A stretch of 33,615 bases of DNA from Candidatus Enterocloster excrementipullorum (GTDB taxonomy: Bacteria > Bacillota > Clostridia > Lachnospirales > Lachnospiraceae), in contig DWWT01000064.1 of assembly GCA_019119575.1 (NCBI GenBank), forward strand, positions 1 through 33,615. Direction: 5' to 3'. A program made the position numbers and the translations under genes. Below, piece after piece: positions 17,301 to 24,239 of the stretch (position 1 is its first letter; every line of letters starts with the position of its first letter). The notes beneath the pieces are model-generated. The model did not search any database. It was not told the origin of the DNA and saw only the letters and a program-made list of their open reading frames with translations.

Positions 17301-17965
17301 CCTATTTTACCCAGAAAAGCATCCAGTATTTCCTGGAAGGGGAGAAGGCGGATCCCAGGGTGTTCTCCTATTTGAAAAAGGCCATGCTGGGGGCGGGAGA
17401 CCGGGAGCGGATGCCCACGATTTATCTTCTGGCTCTGACAAAGTATTTTTCCGCAATGGAAACGCTGGATGAGGAGGAGAGGGGGCTGTGCAGGAGCATG
17501 ACCGCGGTGCTTCTGCGGGAGGGCCTGGTATTCCCCTATACCAGGGATCTGTCCCGCCATATCCCCATACCGGAGGACATTCTGGACAAGGCCATGATCG
17601 AGTACCGGGGAAGCAAGGAGCGGGGACCGGAGCTCATGCTGCGGATCCAGCCTCAGGAGAACGAATTCCATGGGGAAGAGATGCGCCGGGTATACCAGGG
17701 CATCTACGTGAAAGAAAAGGTGCTCTTTGAAGGGGAGACTATGGAATACCGGATTTATGAGACGGTCCGGGGAGAGCGGCAGTGCAGGGCCCAGGGGAGC
17801 ATTCAATGCGACCACAAACTGGAGGGCCGGGAGAACAGCCGCTTTGCCTGCCTGAACCGAATGGGGGCGGCGCTGGAGGCAAAAGATGAGAAGGCCCTAT
17901 TCGGGGCTATGGAGGATTATCTGAAAAAATCAGCGGCATTGGGCCGGCTGTTCCCGATCGAGTAG
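14378..17965 (+). CDS. DUF5717 family giant protein (Ig-like domains plus helical repeats)
   Basis: A 1195-residue protein of unknown function that I recognise as DUF5717. No signal peptide or clear membrane segment is seen. Residues about 22-114 look like an immunoglobulin-type beta sandwich (VIRGELGVVSGNN, then YLVTNGGEREIPYSLRI), and about 188-288 a second one ending LRTQGESFVIRVEAE. A short charged linker follows. About 305-1070 is almost all alpha-helical with TPR-like pairs (for example LRIRLMQAELLLLNGRRENG). A beta-rich C-terminal part (about 1084-1195) includes GIYVKEKVLFEGETMEYRIYE. It is followed after 93 nt by a DUF5716 gene and then a TPR gene, suggesting one complex. An AGGTGG site precedes ATG 14378. 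Confidence 0.85.
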   Translation: MRERINRLARGIVENSVPELVLKPERVEAVIPAGQVIRGELGVVSGNNLHIKGLAYSDDERVKVVTSAFGGLRNRITYEVNTRYSEHGDEIKGSFYLVTNGGEREIPYSLRIQAGNPDENLGSLKTARDFANLAKRDRETALRMFEYQDFTEAPFMQDARTRSIYEGLKGRSTRTNLLEEFLVALHVKDPVRLTVDARERIYENVEQPVADGVDIRASGWGYVSAEVSSDAPFVRLLAQKVTDRDFDGGRCRVPYQIQPEFLHRGKNFGRICLRTQGESFVIRVEAEKSRMADRAGRGGQGEEQADKGRLARYLALRLDYETGAGDRSLLLNQMMQETEAIRADYPGDLRIRLMQAELLLLNGRRENGAMVLEEARDAVLKNRESRIEEYCYYQYLKLLVQPSQDGQESLIRYIRKLLWEDGRRGTWLFLLLMRVDGALAQNPLELYHSLEKLYQEGSSSPFIYGAACRLVEENPGLLVKMGNFELQFLHLGVRRGMVSRETAKRAAGYLLGLRHYRRLAARLAMMLYQAYPEMELLEAVCSLLIRGDKRGPEAFAWYEKALGCRVNLTRLYEYFLYSLPENYGHLLPKEVLLYFSYDKDLDSRSRSVLYQNILRYMNPSSELYGTYLRDMEAFAMEQLFKSRIDSRLAVIYEHVIYRDMIDSRVARVLPGILKACRIACEDPAMRYVIVRDEELMDEAACPLENGVAYVPVFSDHPIFFFQDAYGNRYLNVKHRRMPVMDKPELLAQCGKVFPDHPMLKLGKCLEVLKKGIQDGREAGLLEEAMAQMKLNPVFESRILKEVTDYYCRAAETEEGTGAFNCTYLIQMDKRPLGERQRQQICETLISQNYMREAYEMIREYGSQYIPPDKLMKLCARTILQQLFDQDPLLLILSYRAFRAGFFDGVMLDYLCEHFNGTVPQMYEILIQGVGAHVETYDLEERLLCQQLFTGCCEQMDSVFDLYMSRKQTRESVVKAYFTQKSIQYFLEGEKADPRVFSYLKKAMLGAGDRERMPTIYLLALTKYFSAMETLDEEERGLCRSMTAVLLREGLVFPYTRDLSRHIPIPEDILDKAMIEYRGSKERGPELMLRIQPQENEFHGEEMRRVYQGIYVKEKVLFEGETMEYRIYETVRGERQCRAQGSIQCDHKLEGRENSRFACLNRMGAALEAKDEKALFGAMEDYLKKSAALGRLFPIE

Positions 17966-18058
17966 GGGCAGGGCCAGGCCGGCTGATCGGAAATACAGGG
18001 GCGTATCCGGAATTTATGGAAATGAATGGCCAGATCCGCCCCGGAGGAAGGAGCTGGC

Positions 18059-19282
18059 ATGGACGGACTAGTAATTGGCCTGGACCTGAATGATGATTAT
18101 GTTCAGATCTGCTGTCATGGCAGGGAAAAAACCTGGACGGTTCCCGCGGTGATCTGCCGCCGGAAGGAGGAGGAAACGTGGCTTACCGGTGAGGAGGCAT
18201 ACGCGGCCACCCTTTTGGGGGAGGGAGTCATTGTGGACAAAATTTTGAACCTGGCATCCAGGGAGGGAACATCCACAATCGGCGGGACCTGCTACAGCGG
18301 CGGGACGCTCCTGAAGATATTCATCAAGATGATGCTGGATTATCCGAAAAAGGAATTTGGGATCTCGGAGGTGGAGCAGCTTGTCATCACCCTGGAAAGG
18401 GTGGAGGGGAAGCTCCTGGATACCCTGATGTACTGCGCGGATTATCTGCAGATACCCAGGGAGCGGGTTCATGTGGTGAGCCATACGGAGAGCTTTATTT
18501 ACTATGTGCTGAGCCAGAAAAAGGAGCTTTGGACCAATCAGGTGGGACTGTTTGAGCTGGGATCCGACCGGCTGTGCTATTATGAGATGAAGGTGCAGAG
18601 AGGGCTGCGCAAAAATATTGTCCAGGCCGAGGTTCAGAACCAGGAGGAAGCGTTCAACCTGGATATTCTGGATTCGCCCTCGGGAGCGCGCCTGGCGGAT
18701 AAGATCCTCTGCTCCTGCGGGGAGAAGCTCCTTTCGCGCAAGCTGTTTTCCACGGTGTTTCTCACGGGCAAGGGGTTTGAGCGCCAGGATTGGGCCGGGG
18801 ATTTTATGAAGCTGGCCTGCAGGCGGAGAAAGGTTTTCGTGGAGAACTGCCTGTTTGCCCGCGGAGCTGCGGGAAAGGGCTGGGATTACCTGCAGACGAA
18901 TACCGCGTACCCATATATTTTTGTGTGCGAGGGGCGGCTGAAGTCCGAGGTGTCCCTAAAGGTCATGAGCAGGGGCCGGGAGCGGCAGGTGATTGTGGCG
19001 GCCTGGGGGGACAGCTGGTATGAGTCGAAGAGTGTCCTGGATCTGATCCTGGACGGGCAGAATGAGATTGAGTTTGTCATAAGTTCCCTGGAATCCCGGA
19101 AGAAGCGCTCTGTGCGTGTCCCGCTGACGGGATTTCCTGAACGGCCGCCCCGGACTACGCGAGTGGAGATGAGCCTGGCCTTTAAGGACGAGAACACCAT
19201 GATGGCGGTGATCCGGGATAAAGGATTCGGAGAGCTGTATCCGACCACGGATGCGGTGGTGAGACAAGAGGTGAGCGTATGA
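18059..19282 (+). CDS. DUF5716 family protein, probable actin-like ATPase fold
   Basis: A 407-residue protein, recognised as DUF5716, function unknown. Its layout resembles the actin/Hsp70 (ASKHA) fold: IGLDLNDDYVQIC at 6-18 in the place of phosphate loop 1, VGLFELGSD at 162-170 like phosphate loop 2, and FLTGKGF at 234-240 in the place of the adenosine motif. The C-terminal ~110 residues are beta-rich and outside that core. ATG 18059 is chosen over an in-frame start at 18026 because GGAGGAAGGAG lies directly before it. Its stop overlaps the next ATG by 4 nt. The ATPase idea is inference from motif placement, not a demonstrated activity. Confidence 0.75.
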   Translation: MDGLVIGLDLNDDYVQICCHGREKTWTVPAVICRRKEEETWLTGEEAYAATLLGEGVIVDKILNLASREGTSTIGGTCYSGGTLLKIFIKMMLDYPKKEFGISEVEQLVITLERVEGKLLDTLMYCADYLQIPRERVHVVSHTESFIYYVLSQKKELWTNQVGLFELGSDRLCYYEMKVQRGLRKNIVQAEVQNQEEAFNLDILDSPSGARLADKILCSCGEKLLSRKLFSTVFLTGKGFERQDWAGDFMKLACRRRKVFVENCLFARGAAGKGWDYLQTNTAYPYIFVCEGRLKSEVSLKVMSRGRERQVIVAAWGDSWYESKSVLDLILDGQNEIEFVISSLESRKKRSVRVPLTGFPERPPRTTRVEMSLAFKDENTMMAVIRDKGFGELYPTTDAVVRQEVSV

Positions 19283-20112
19283 GTTTGCTGCTGTGCAGGC
19301 AGGAGCCGGTAAAAAATCCTTTTTATATTGAGGTTCTGGATATTCATATTTTTTCTTCCCAGGAGCTGTGTTATGTAATTTTCAATCATCCGCTGCTGGT
19401 GATGGACGAGTTCGTGGACAGCGCCCTGTTTGATTTTATCCGGCAGGATCTGGGGCTTGGCACGCTGGCGGACCGGATGGAAAAGCTCATGGAGACGGGA
19501 AGCCGGCCTGAGGAGATTTTAAGCCTTTTCCTTATGGAGTGCGACTATTATACGGAAAAGGAGATCCAGCAGTTTAAAGCGGTGACTGCTTCCTACCGGA
19601 AGATGCCGGCTGGGGAATACGAGAAGGCGCGCGCGGATTATATGTTCGGGAAGCGCCAGTACGGCAGGGCGGCTGTGCGGTATGAGGAAGTGCTGGAGGG
19701 ATTGGAGGACGCCGGGGAAGCCGGCCGGGATTCCCGGGAGAAGGAGGCGTTTCGGGCAAAATTGTACAATAACCTGGGAGCGGCATATGCCCAGATGTTT
19801 CAGTTTCACAAAGCCCTGGCTGCTTATGAGAAGGCCTATGAGCTGGGGGAGAGCCGGGATGTGCTCAAGCGGATGTATTTTCTGGGCCGCTTTGCGCCGG
19901 AGCTGGAGATAAAGCGGGTTTTCACTTCTCAGATGAAGGAGGAGGAAAAGAAGCAGTGGGATCAGGAGACGGCCCAGGCGGCCCTTGACGGGGAGCAGGC
20001 CGAGGAGGTACGGGCCCTTCGGAATCTTTTTAAAAAGGATCCGGTGAAGCGGATGAACGGGGCTGTGGGGCTGGTGGGCCGATGGAAGCAGGAGTACCGA
20101 AAGATGGTGTAG
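19279..20112 (+). CDS. TPR protein linked to DUF5716/DUF5717
   Basis: A 277-residue soluble protein. Residues 1-95 are a mixed N-terminal part not recognised (FYIEVLDIHIFSSQELCYVI). Two TPR-like helical pairs follow: ARADYMFGKRQYGRAAVRYEEVL (about 114-136; the Tyr-Ala-x-Tyr spacing is typical) and LYNNLGAAYAQMFQFHKALA with AAYEKAYELGES (about 159-190). A charged C-terminal part ends in a basic helix. Its ATG overlaps the DUF5716 stop (ATGA), so it is translationally coupled and is probably a partner of that protein. Confidence 0.78.
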   Translation: MSLLLCRQEPVKNPFYIEVLDIHIFSSQELCYVIFNHPLLVMDEFVDSALFDFIRQDLGLGTLADRMEKLMETGSRPEEILSLFLMECDYYTEKEIQQFKAVTASYRKMPAGEYEKARADYMFGKRQYGRAAVRYEEVLEGLEDAGEAGRDSREKEAFRAKLYNNLGAAYAQMFQFHKALAAYEKAYELGESRDVLKRMYFLGRFAPELEIKRVFTSQMKEEEKKQWDQETAQAALDGEQAEEVRALRNLFKKDPVKRMNGAVGLVGRWKQEYRKMV

Positions 20113-20161
20113 ACATCCGCCCGGAGGGGATACAATATATCAAGAATGGAGGCCGATTGAC

Positions 20162-20644
20162 ATGGCATTTGATAAGGCAAAAGCACATTTGGAAAAGTTT
20201 GGTCTGGGGGATCGGGTAAAGGAATTTCCCGTGTCCAGCGCTACGGTGGAGCTGGCGGCTCAGGCAGTAGGCTGCGAGCCGGCCCATATCGCCAAGACTC
20301 TGTCCTTTATGGTGGACGGGCATCCCGTCCTGATTGTGGCGGCAGGGGATGCAAAGGTGGACAACCACAAGTACAAGGAATTTTTCCACACAAAGGCAAA
20401 GATGTTAAGTCCCCAGGAAGCGGAAGAGCTTGTGGGCCACGCCGTGGGCGGGGTCTGCCCCTTTGGTGTGAATAACGGGGTGAAAGTTTACCTGGATGAA
20501 TCGTTAAAGCGGTTTGATGTGGTCTATCCGGCCTGCGGGAGCGCCAACAGCGCGGTGCGGCTTGCCATCCCGGAGCTGGAGGAGAGCTCGGGGTATGAGG
20601 CCTGGGTGGATGTGTGCAAGGGATGGGAGGAGCTGCCGGATTGA
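20162..20644 (+). CDS. YbaK/EbsC-type aminoacyl-tRNA deacylase
   Basis: Predicted editing enzyme that hydrolyses mischarged tRNA, most often Cys-tRNA(Pro). The 160-residue single-domain protein has the family features: AAQAVGCEPAHIAKTLSF, the Lys of KTL, VAAGDAKVDNHKYKEFF and the GHAVGGVCPFG loop that forms the substrate pocket. Start ATG 20162 follows GGAGG with 12 nt spacing. The Fic gene begins 13 nt after it, but there is no obvious functional link. Confidence 0.9.
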   Translation: MAFDKAKAHLEKFGLGDRVKEFPVSSATVELAAQAVGCEPAHIAKTLSFMVDGHPVLIVAAGDAKVDNHKYKEFFHTKAKMLSPQEAEELVGHAVGGVCPFGVNNGVKVYLDESLKRFDVVYPACGSANSAVRLAIPELEESSGYEAWVDVCKGWEELPD

Positions 20645-20657
20645 CGGGTGATATATC

Positions 20658-21764
20658 ATGAAGCACGATCCTTTTAAGGAATATATCAGAGAATCTGAGC
20701 CGGATAAACGGGAGAAGGGGTATGCATGGCATACGGCGATTGGACTGCAGGCGGTTGACGGACTGCAGACATCGGAATATCTTAAGCATACGGCTGTCCG
20801 CAATATCGAGGGAGAAATATCGTTTGAAGAGGCAGGTGCGCTTCTTCAAAACTACTATGAGGAGAATCCTTCCCGTGATGCGGAGGATCGCACCGAGGAG
20901 GCGGATAAGGTCTCTTTGAGAATTGCGGCGCTTCTTTCTGAGAAAGCATTCAGCTTTACGCCCAATGAATATCTTTCCATCCACAGGAAGCTGTTCACGG
21001 GCATCTATTCTCACGCAGGATGCATTCGGGATTATAACATCACAAAGAGGGAATGGGTGCTGAACGGAGGGACCGTGATTTACGGAAGCGCCACAGAGCT
21101 GCGGGCGACATTGGATTATGATTTTTCTGAAGAAAAAAAGTTTTCCTATCAGAATCTCTCGATGGATGAGATCATCCGCCACCTTGCAGTATTTGTGTCC
21201 AGACTGTGGCAGATCCACGTATTCGGCGAGGGCAATACCCGAACGACGGCGGTGTTCTTCATTAAGTATCTGCGTACACTGGGGTTTAATGCAACAAACG
21301 ATATTTTTGCCGAGAATGCATGGTATTTTCGGAATTCACTGGTCAGGGCAAATTATAATGATCTGAAACACGGCATTCATGAAACCACGGAGTACCTTGA
21401 GCGATTCCTGCGAAATCTTTTGCTGAATGAGAATCATCCGCTTCATAACCGGACATTGCACATAAGCGGAGTATTCAAGGAACCGGAAAAAGCGAACATT
21501 GACGCAGAAAAAGCGAACATTGGCCCGGAAAAAGCGAACATTGAAGCAGCGCTTACAGCTAAGACGGCTGCCCATGTCCGGGCATTGCAGGAGGCTTTGG
21601 CCTCTTGGAACGCCTTCGGGAGATCGGATGTTCAGAGGGTACTTGGATTGAAGCCGACAAGAAGTTCTGCGCTTCTGCGGGAGATGGCGGAGCACGGAAT
21701 GATCGAGCCGGTTTCCGGGTATGGAAAGGGGAAGTATAGATTCAGGCAGAGGCAGCCATACTAA
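20658..21764 (+). CDS. Fic family protein (AMP transferase-like) with winged helix
   Basis: Fic enzymes move AMP or similar groups from nucleotides onto proteins. The complete active-site motif HVFGEGNTR is at 187-195 (His187, Phe189, Glu191, Gly192, Asn193, Arg195), and a phosphate-site flap lies upstream around NGGTVIYG. The N-terminal helix has VRNIEGE, which resembles the inhibitory (S/T)xxxE(G/N) helix but lacks Ser/Thr at the expected place. Residues 277-297 are three heptads (EKANIDA, EKANIGP, EKANIEA). A winged helix closes the protein (VQRVLGLKPTRSSALLREM), so it may bind DNA. The ribosome site is weak. No antitoxin-like small gene is adjacent. Confidence 0.88.
   Translation: MKHDPFKEYIRESEPDKREKGYAWHTAIGLQAVDGLQTSEYLKHTAVRNIEGEISFEEAGALLQNYYEENPSRDAEDRTEEADKVSLRIAALLSEKAFSFTPNEYLSIHRKLFTGIYSHAGCIRDYNITKREWVLNGGTVIYGSATELRATLDYDFSEEKKFSYQNLSMDEIIRHLAVFVSRLWQIHVFGEGNTRTTAVFFIKYLRTLGFNATNDIFAENAWYFRNSLVRANYNDLKHGIHETTEYLERFLRNLLLNENHPLHNRTLHISGVFKEPEKANIDAEKANIGPEKANIEAALTAKTAAHVRALQEALASWNAFGRSDVQRVLGLKPTRSSALLREMAEHGMIEPVSGYGKGKYRFRQRQPY
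21486..21548 (+). repeat. Three 21-bp tandem repeats in fic
   Basis: Copies at 21486-21506, 21507-21527 and 21528-21548 each begin GAAAAAGCGAACATTG and encode one heptad, so copy changes keep the reading frame. Confidence 0.92.
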
Positions 21765-21781
21765 AATATAAACGTTATGCG

Positions 21782-21821
21782 GCGGCATTTACAAAGTCCA
21801 AACGGAATTTGCGAATGCCGC
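21782..21821. repeat. 8-bp inverted repeat upstream of recombinase gene
   Basis: GCGGCATT (21782-21789) and AATGCCGC (21814-21821) are perfect inverted copies separated by 24 nt, in the gap between fic and the recombinase gene. No T-tract follows, so a plain terminator is unlikely. Confidence 0.55.
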
Positions 21822-21853
21822 TTTGCGTATCTGGCAGAAAGGAAGACTGGAAT

Positions 21854-22405
21854 ATGGAAAGAAGAGAGCAGCAGATATTCCGGGAGGAATCAAAGGAGCT
21901 GAACCGAGAAGACTACAAAAAGCTGGTCAGGGAGGCAAAGCGAAGGGGAAACCAGCGCCTGTATTATCTTCTGCAGACCCTGGGGACAACGGGGATACGG
22001 GTGAGCGAACTGTCCAGCATTACGGTGGAGGGCCTGAAAAAACAGAGCGTGCGGATTCACAGCAAGGGAAAGGAGCGGGTGGTGCTTCTGCCGCAGTCGT
22101 TGGTTGTCCTCCTGCGGGTGTACTGCAGCCTGAACCGGATACGTCAGGGGGCGATTTTTGTCACGAAGGCGGGCAAGCCGGTTGACCGGAGAAATGTGTG
22201 GGCGGAGATGAAGAAGCTGTGCGCAGGGGCTGGAGTGGAGGAGAGCAAGGTTTTTCCTCACAACCTGCGGCATCTTTTCGCCAGGTGTTACTATGAGAAG
22301 GAAAAGGATCTGGTACGCCTGGCAGATTATGTCATAATAAGAGAAAGGGGTCTGTTATCTGTGAGGATGGCGGGCTTTTTTGTTGCAAAAAAAGAAAATA
22401 TTTAA
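21854..22405 (+). pseudogene. Tyrosine recombinase truncated before its catalytic tyrosine
   Basis: The 183-residue product matches the catalytic domain of phage-integrase-type recombinases: first Arg in GTTGIRVSELSSI (Arg49), beta-hairpin Lys in HSKGKERVVLLP, and HNLRHLFA (His136, Arg139). After DLVRLADY, where relatives continue with Leu-Gly-His and about 25 residues later the nucleophilic Tyr, the sequence changes to VIIRERGLLSVRM and stops. The second His/Trp and the Tyr are therefore absent. ATG 21854, 10 nt after AAAGGA, is chosen over upstream in-frame starts. Such recombinases often flank capsule loci in gut Firmicutes. The break point coincides with ATTATGTCAT, which recurs near the capsule promoter. 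Confidence 0.75.
22326..22335. repeat. ATTATGTCAT copy at the recombinase break point
   Basis: ATTATGTCAT at 22326-22335 recurs at 22567-22576, and its first 8 bases occur inverted (GACATAAT) at 22555-22562. It lies exactly where the recombinase coding sequence stops resembling its family. Confidence 0.5.
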
Positions 22406-22477
22406 GAACTATTTATCTGCCTGTCTGAATAGTCTGAATTGTGTTGAAAAGATATGATGTGTATACATAAAAAAACA

Positions 22478-22506
22478 TTGAAAATCCCCCCACAATGTGC
22501 TAGAAT
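22478..22506 (+). promoter_or_regulatory. Sigma-A promoter of capsule operon
   Basis: TTGAAA (22478-22483), 17 nt, TAGAAT (22501-22506), preceded by TGC as an extended -10. Predicted leader to cpsB is about 210 nt and includes the G12 tract. Confidence 0.75.
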
Positions 22507-22554
22507 TTCCATGAACTTCTAAATGGAGGTAGGATAGACTTACTAGTTGCTTAC

Positions 22555-22574
22555 GACATAATCTGCATTATGTC
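22555..22574. repeat. Perfect inverted repeat downstream of capsule promoter
   Basis: GACATAAT (22555-22562), CTGC, ATTATGTC (22567-22574). The arms match the sequence at the recombinase break point (22326-22333). Confidence 0.85.
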
Positions 22575-22600
22575 ATGAATTTCATATAAAGATACGGGGA

Positions 22601-22612
22601 GGGGGGGGGGGG
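22601..22612 (+). repeat. 12-G homopolymer in capsule leader
   Basis: Twelve consecutive G bases, preceded by GGGGA. The tract is non-coding, in the predicted leader of the capsule operon. Such tracts change length readily by slippage. Confidence 0.9.
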
Positions 22613-22719
22613 TAATAAAACGCCCCTAATTTTATATACGGCCCTATCCGTACAGCTGCATCCCATGTACAGCCATGCAGCAGCGGATGGTTCGCAAAGG
22701 GAGAGAGCGGTGTGAGAAC

Positions 22720-23433
22720 ATGATTGATATACATGCGCATATACTTCCGGGAGTGGACGACGGTCCCTCTGACTGGGGGGAGACGGAAAGGCTTCTGGAA
22801 CTGGCCGGGGAGCAAGGGATTCACCATATTATCGCCACTCCTCATTACACAGAAGAGACAGATGGAATACAGCTTAGGGAACTCCTGTCAAAGACGGCGC
22901 ATATTTTGCAGAAGGGGAAATACGACCTGCAGCTCAGTCTGGGCCAGGAGATTCTTTATTTTGAGGATCTGCCGGAGTACCTGGACAGAGGACGGGCCTT
23001 AACCCTGGCGGAGAGCAGATATGTGCTGGTGGAATTCGCGCCGGAGGCGTCCTTTTCCTTTATCCGGCGGGCCGCGCGGCAGCTTCTCGGCTGCGGGTAT
23101 CTGCCGGTGCTGGCGCACGTGGAGCGGTATGCCTGCCTGTATGAGAAGGGCAGACTGGAGGAACTGATCCGGGGAGGCGCCTATATACAGATGAATTACC
23201 ACAGTCTGGAGGGCAGCGTGATTTCCTCCGGGGTTCGCTGGTGCCGCAGGCAGGTTCTGCGGGGAAACGTACATTTTTTGGGAACGGACATGCATCACGC
23301 GGAGTACCGGACGCCTGTGATTGATAAGGCGAAGCGGTGGCTGAAGCAGCATGCGGGAGAAGAATTGTTTCGGGAATTGACGGAAACAAACCCGTCCCAT
23401 ATTTTGGAAAACATAAGGATGGATTTGCGATGA
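22720..23433 (+). CDS. cpsB: PHP-family protein-tyrosine phosphatase CpsB/YwqE
   Basis: Manganese-dependent phosphatase that removes phosphate from the capsule tyrosine kinase (CpsD) in the cytoplasm. The 237-residue protein has the metal motifs of the PHP fold: DIHAHILPGVDDGP (His5, His7), ATPHY, LAHVERY and GTDMHH. An in-frame ATG at 22675 would add 15 residues, but the family begins at the MIDIHAH strand, so ATG 22720 is preferred even though its ribosome site (GGGAGAG) is rather far. It is the first gene of the capsule operon and overlaps the next start by 4 nt. Confidence 0.92.
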   Translation: MIDIHAHILPGVDDGPSDWGETERLLELAGEQGIHHIIATPHYTEETDGIQLRELLSKTAHILQKGKYDLQLSLGQEILYFEDLPEYLDRGRALTLAESRYVLVEFAPEASFSFIRRAARQLLGCGYLPVLAHVERYACLYEKGRLEELIRGGAYIQMNYHSLEGSVISSGVRWCRRQVLRGNVHFLGTDMHHAEYRTPVIDKAKRWLKQHAGEELFRELTETNPSHILENIRMDLR

Positions 23434-24239
23434 ATAAAAAGTACGAAAATGACGATGAGATACAGATTGACTTGCTGGAGATTCTCTATGCATTCCGGCA
23501 CAGGATCTGGCTGATTCTTCTGGCAGTTCTGCTCGGAGGGCTCGCCGCGGGAATTTATACCCGGATGATGATCACGCCTACCTACACTTCCACGTCTATG
23601 ATGTATGTCATATCCAAGGAGACCACGCTGACCTCCCTGGCGGATCTGCAGATCGGCAGCCAGCTGACCAATGATTACCGGGTGGTAATCACCAGCCGGC
23701 CGGTTCTCCAAGAGGTCATTGACAATCTTGGACTGAATATGACCTATACCCAGCTGGATGGGATGCTGACCATTGAAAATCCCACGGACACCCGTATCCT
23801 CTCCATCACGGTCGCGGATCCGGACCCGGTGCGCGCAAAAGCCATTGTGGATGAAGTGTGCCGTATTTCTTCAAACTACATAGGGGATATCATGGAGATG
23901 ATACCCCCGAAGATCATCGAGGACGGCGTGGTGGCGACCAGTCCCTCGTCTCCCAGTCTTAGAAGAAATGTCGCGATCGGCGCCTTAGGCCTGGGCGTCG
24001 TGGTGTGCGGGCTCATCACCCTGCAGGTGATTTTAAATGACACCATCCGCACGGAAGAGGACGTGGAGCGGTATCTGGGACTCTCCGTGCTGGCCTCGAT
24101 TCCACGGGAGGAGACGGATAAGCCTGACCACAGTCCGGGCAGGAGAGGAAAGAGAAGCAAGCCGGACAAGCGCAAAAAAGGAAGGAGGACGGAGCATGGA
24201 GCAGCAAAAAATAACGCTGGAGAAGACACAGCAGGATAA
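23430..24239 (+). CDS. cpsC: Wzz/CpsC chain-length regulator and kinase adaptor
   Basis: Membrane protein that sets polysaccharide chain length and activates the CpsD kinase. The 269-residue protein has the Wzz layout: an N-terminal cytoplasmic stretch with IDLLEILYAFRHR, membrane segment 1 at about 26-43, an extracellular part (TPTYTSTSMMYVISKE and an ILSITVADPDPVRAKAIVDE block), and membrane segment 2 at about 181-202. A basic C-terminal tail follows (RRGKRSKPDKRKKGRR). ATG 23430 overlaps the cpsB stop (ATGA). The last 44 nt overlap the kinase gene, as expected for a co-translated pair. Confidence 0.9.
   Translation: MNKKYENDDEIQIDLLEILYAFRHRIWLILLAVLLGGLAAGIYTRMMITPTYTSTSMMYVISKETTLTSLADLQIGSQLTNDYRVVITSRPVLQEVIDNLGLNMTYTQLDGMLTIENPTDTRILSITVADPDPVRAKAIVDEVCRISSNYIGDIMEMIPPKIIEDGVVATSPSSPSLRRNVAIGALGLGVVVCGLITLQVILNDTIRTEEDVERYLGLSVLASIPREETDKPDHSPGRRGKRSKPDKRKKGRRTEHGAAKNNAGEDTAG

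Larger units (their letters stand above)
22406..22719 (+). promoter_or_regulatory. Capsule operon control region
   Basis: 314 nt without a gene between the broken recombinase and cpsB. It holds a sigma-A promoter (22478-22506), the inverted repeat at 22555-22574, a G4-A-G12 run (22596-22612), a possible G-stem/CGCCCC hairpin followed by TAATTTTAT (22606-22634), and a 16-codon reading frame (22665-22715) ending 5 nt before the cpsB start. No integration host site or anti-terminator gene is seen. Confidence 0.6.

Noticed and set aside
17990..18045. GGGGCG/CGCCCC pair between DUF5717 and DUF5716 genes as a terminator
   Set aside because: Only 6 bp with a loop above 30 nt, no T-tract, and the right arm abuts the ribosome site; probably chance.
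21486..21548. Fic 21-bp repeats as a CRISPR array
   Set aside because: Units are adjacent without spacers, in frame within a gene, and no cas genes are near.
22555..22574. Inverted repeat as a simple intrinsic terminator
   Set aside because: It is AT-rich (8 bp with a 4-nt loop), has no T-tract after it and lies between promoter and first gene; an operator or recombination site fits better.
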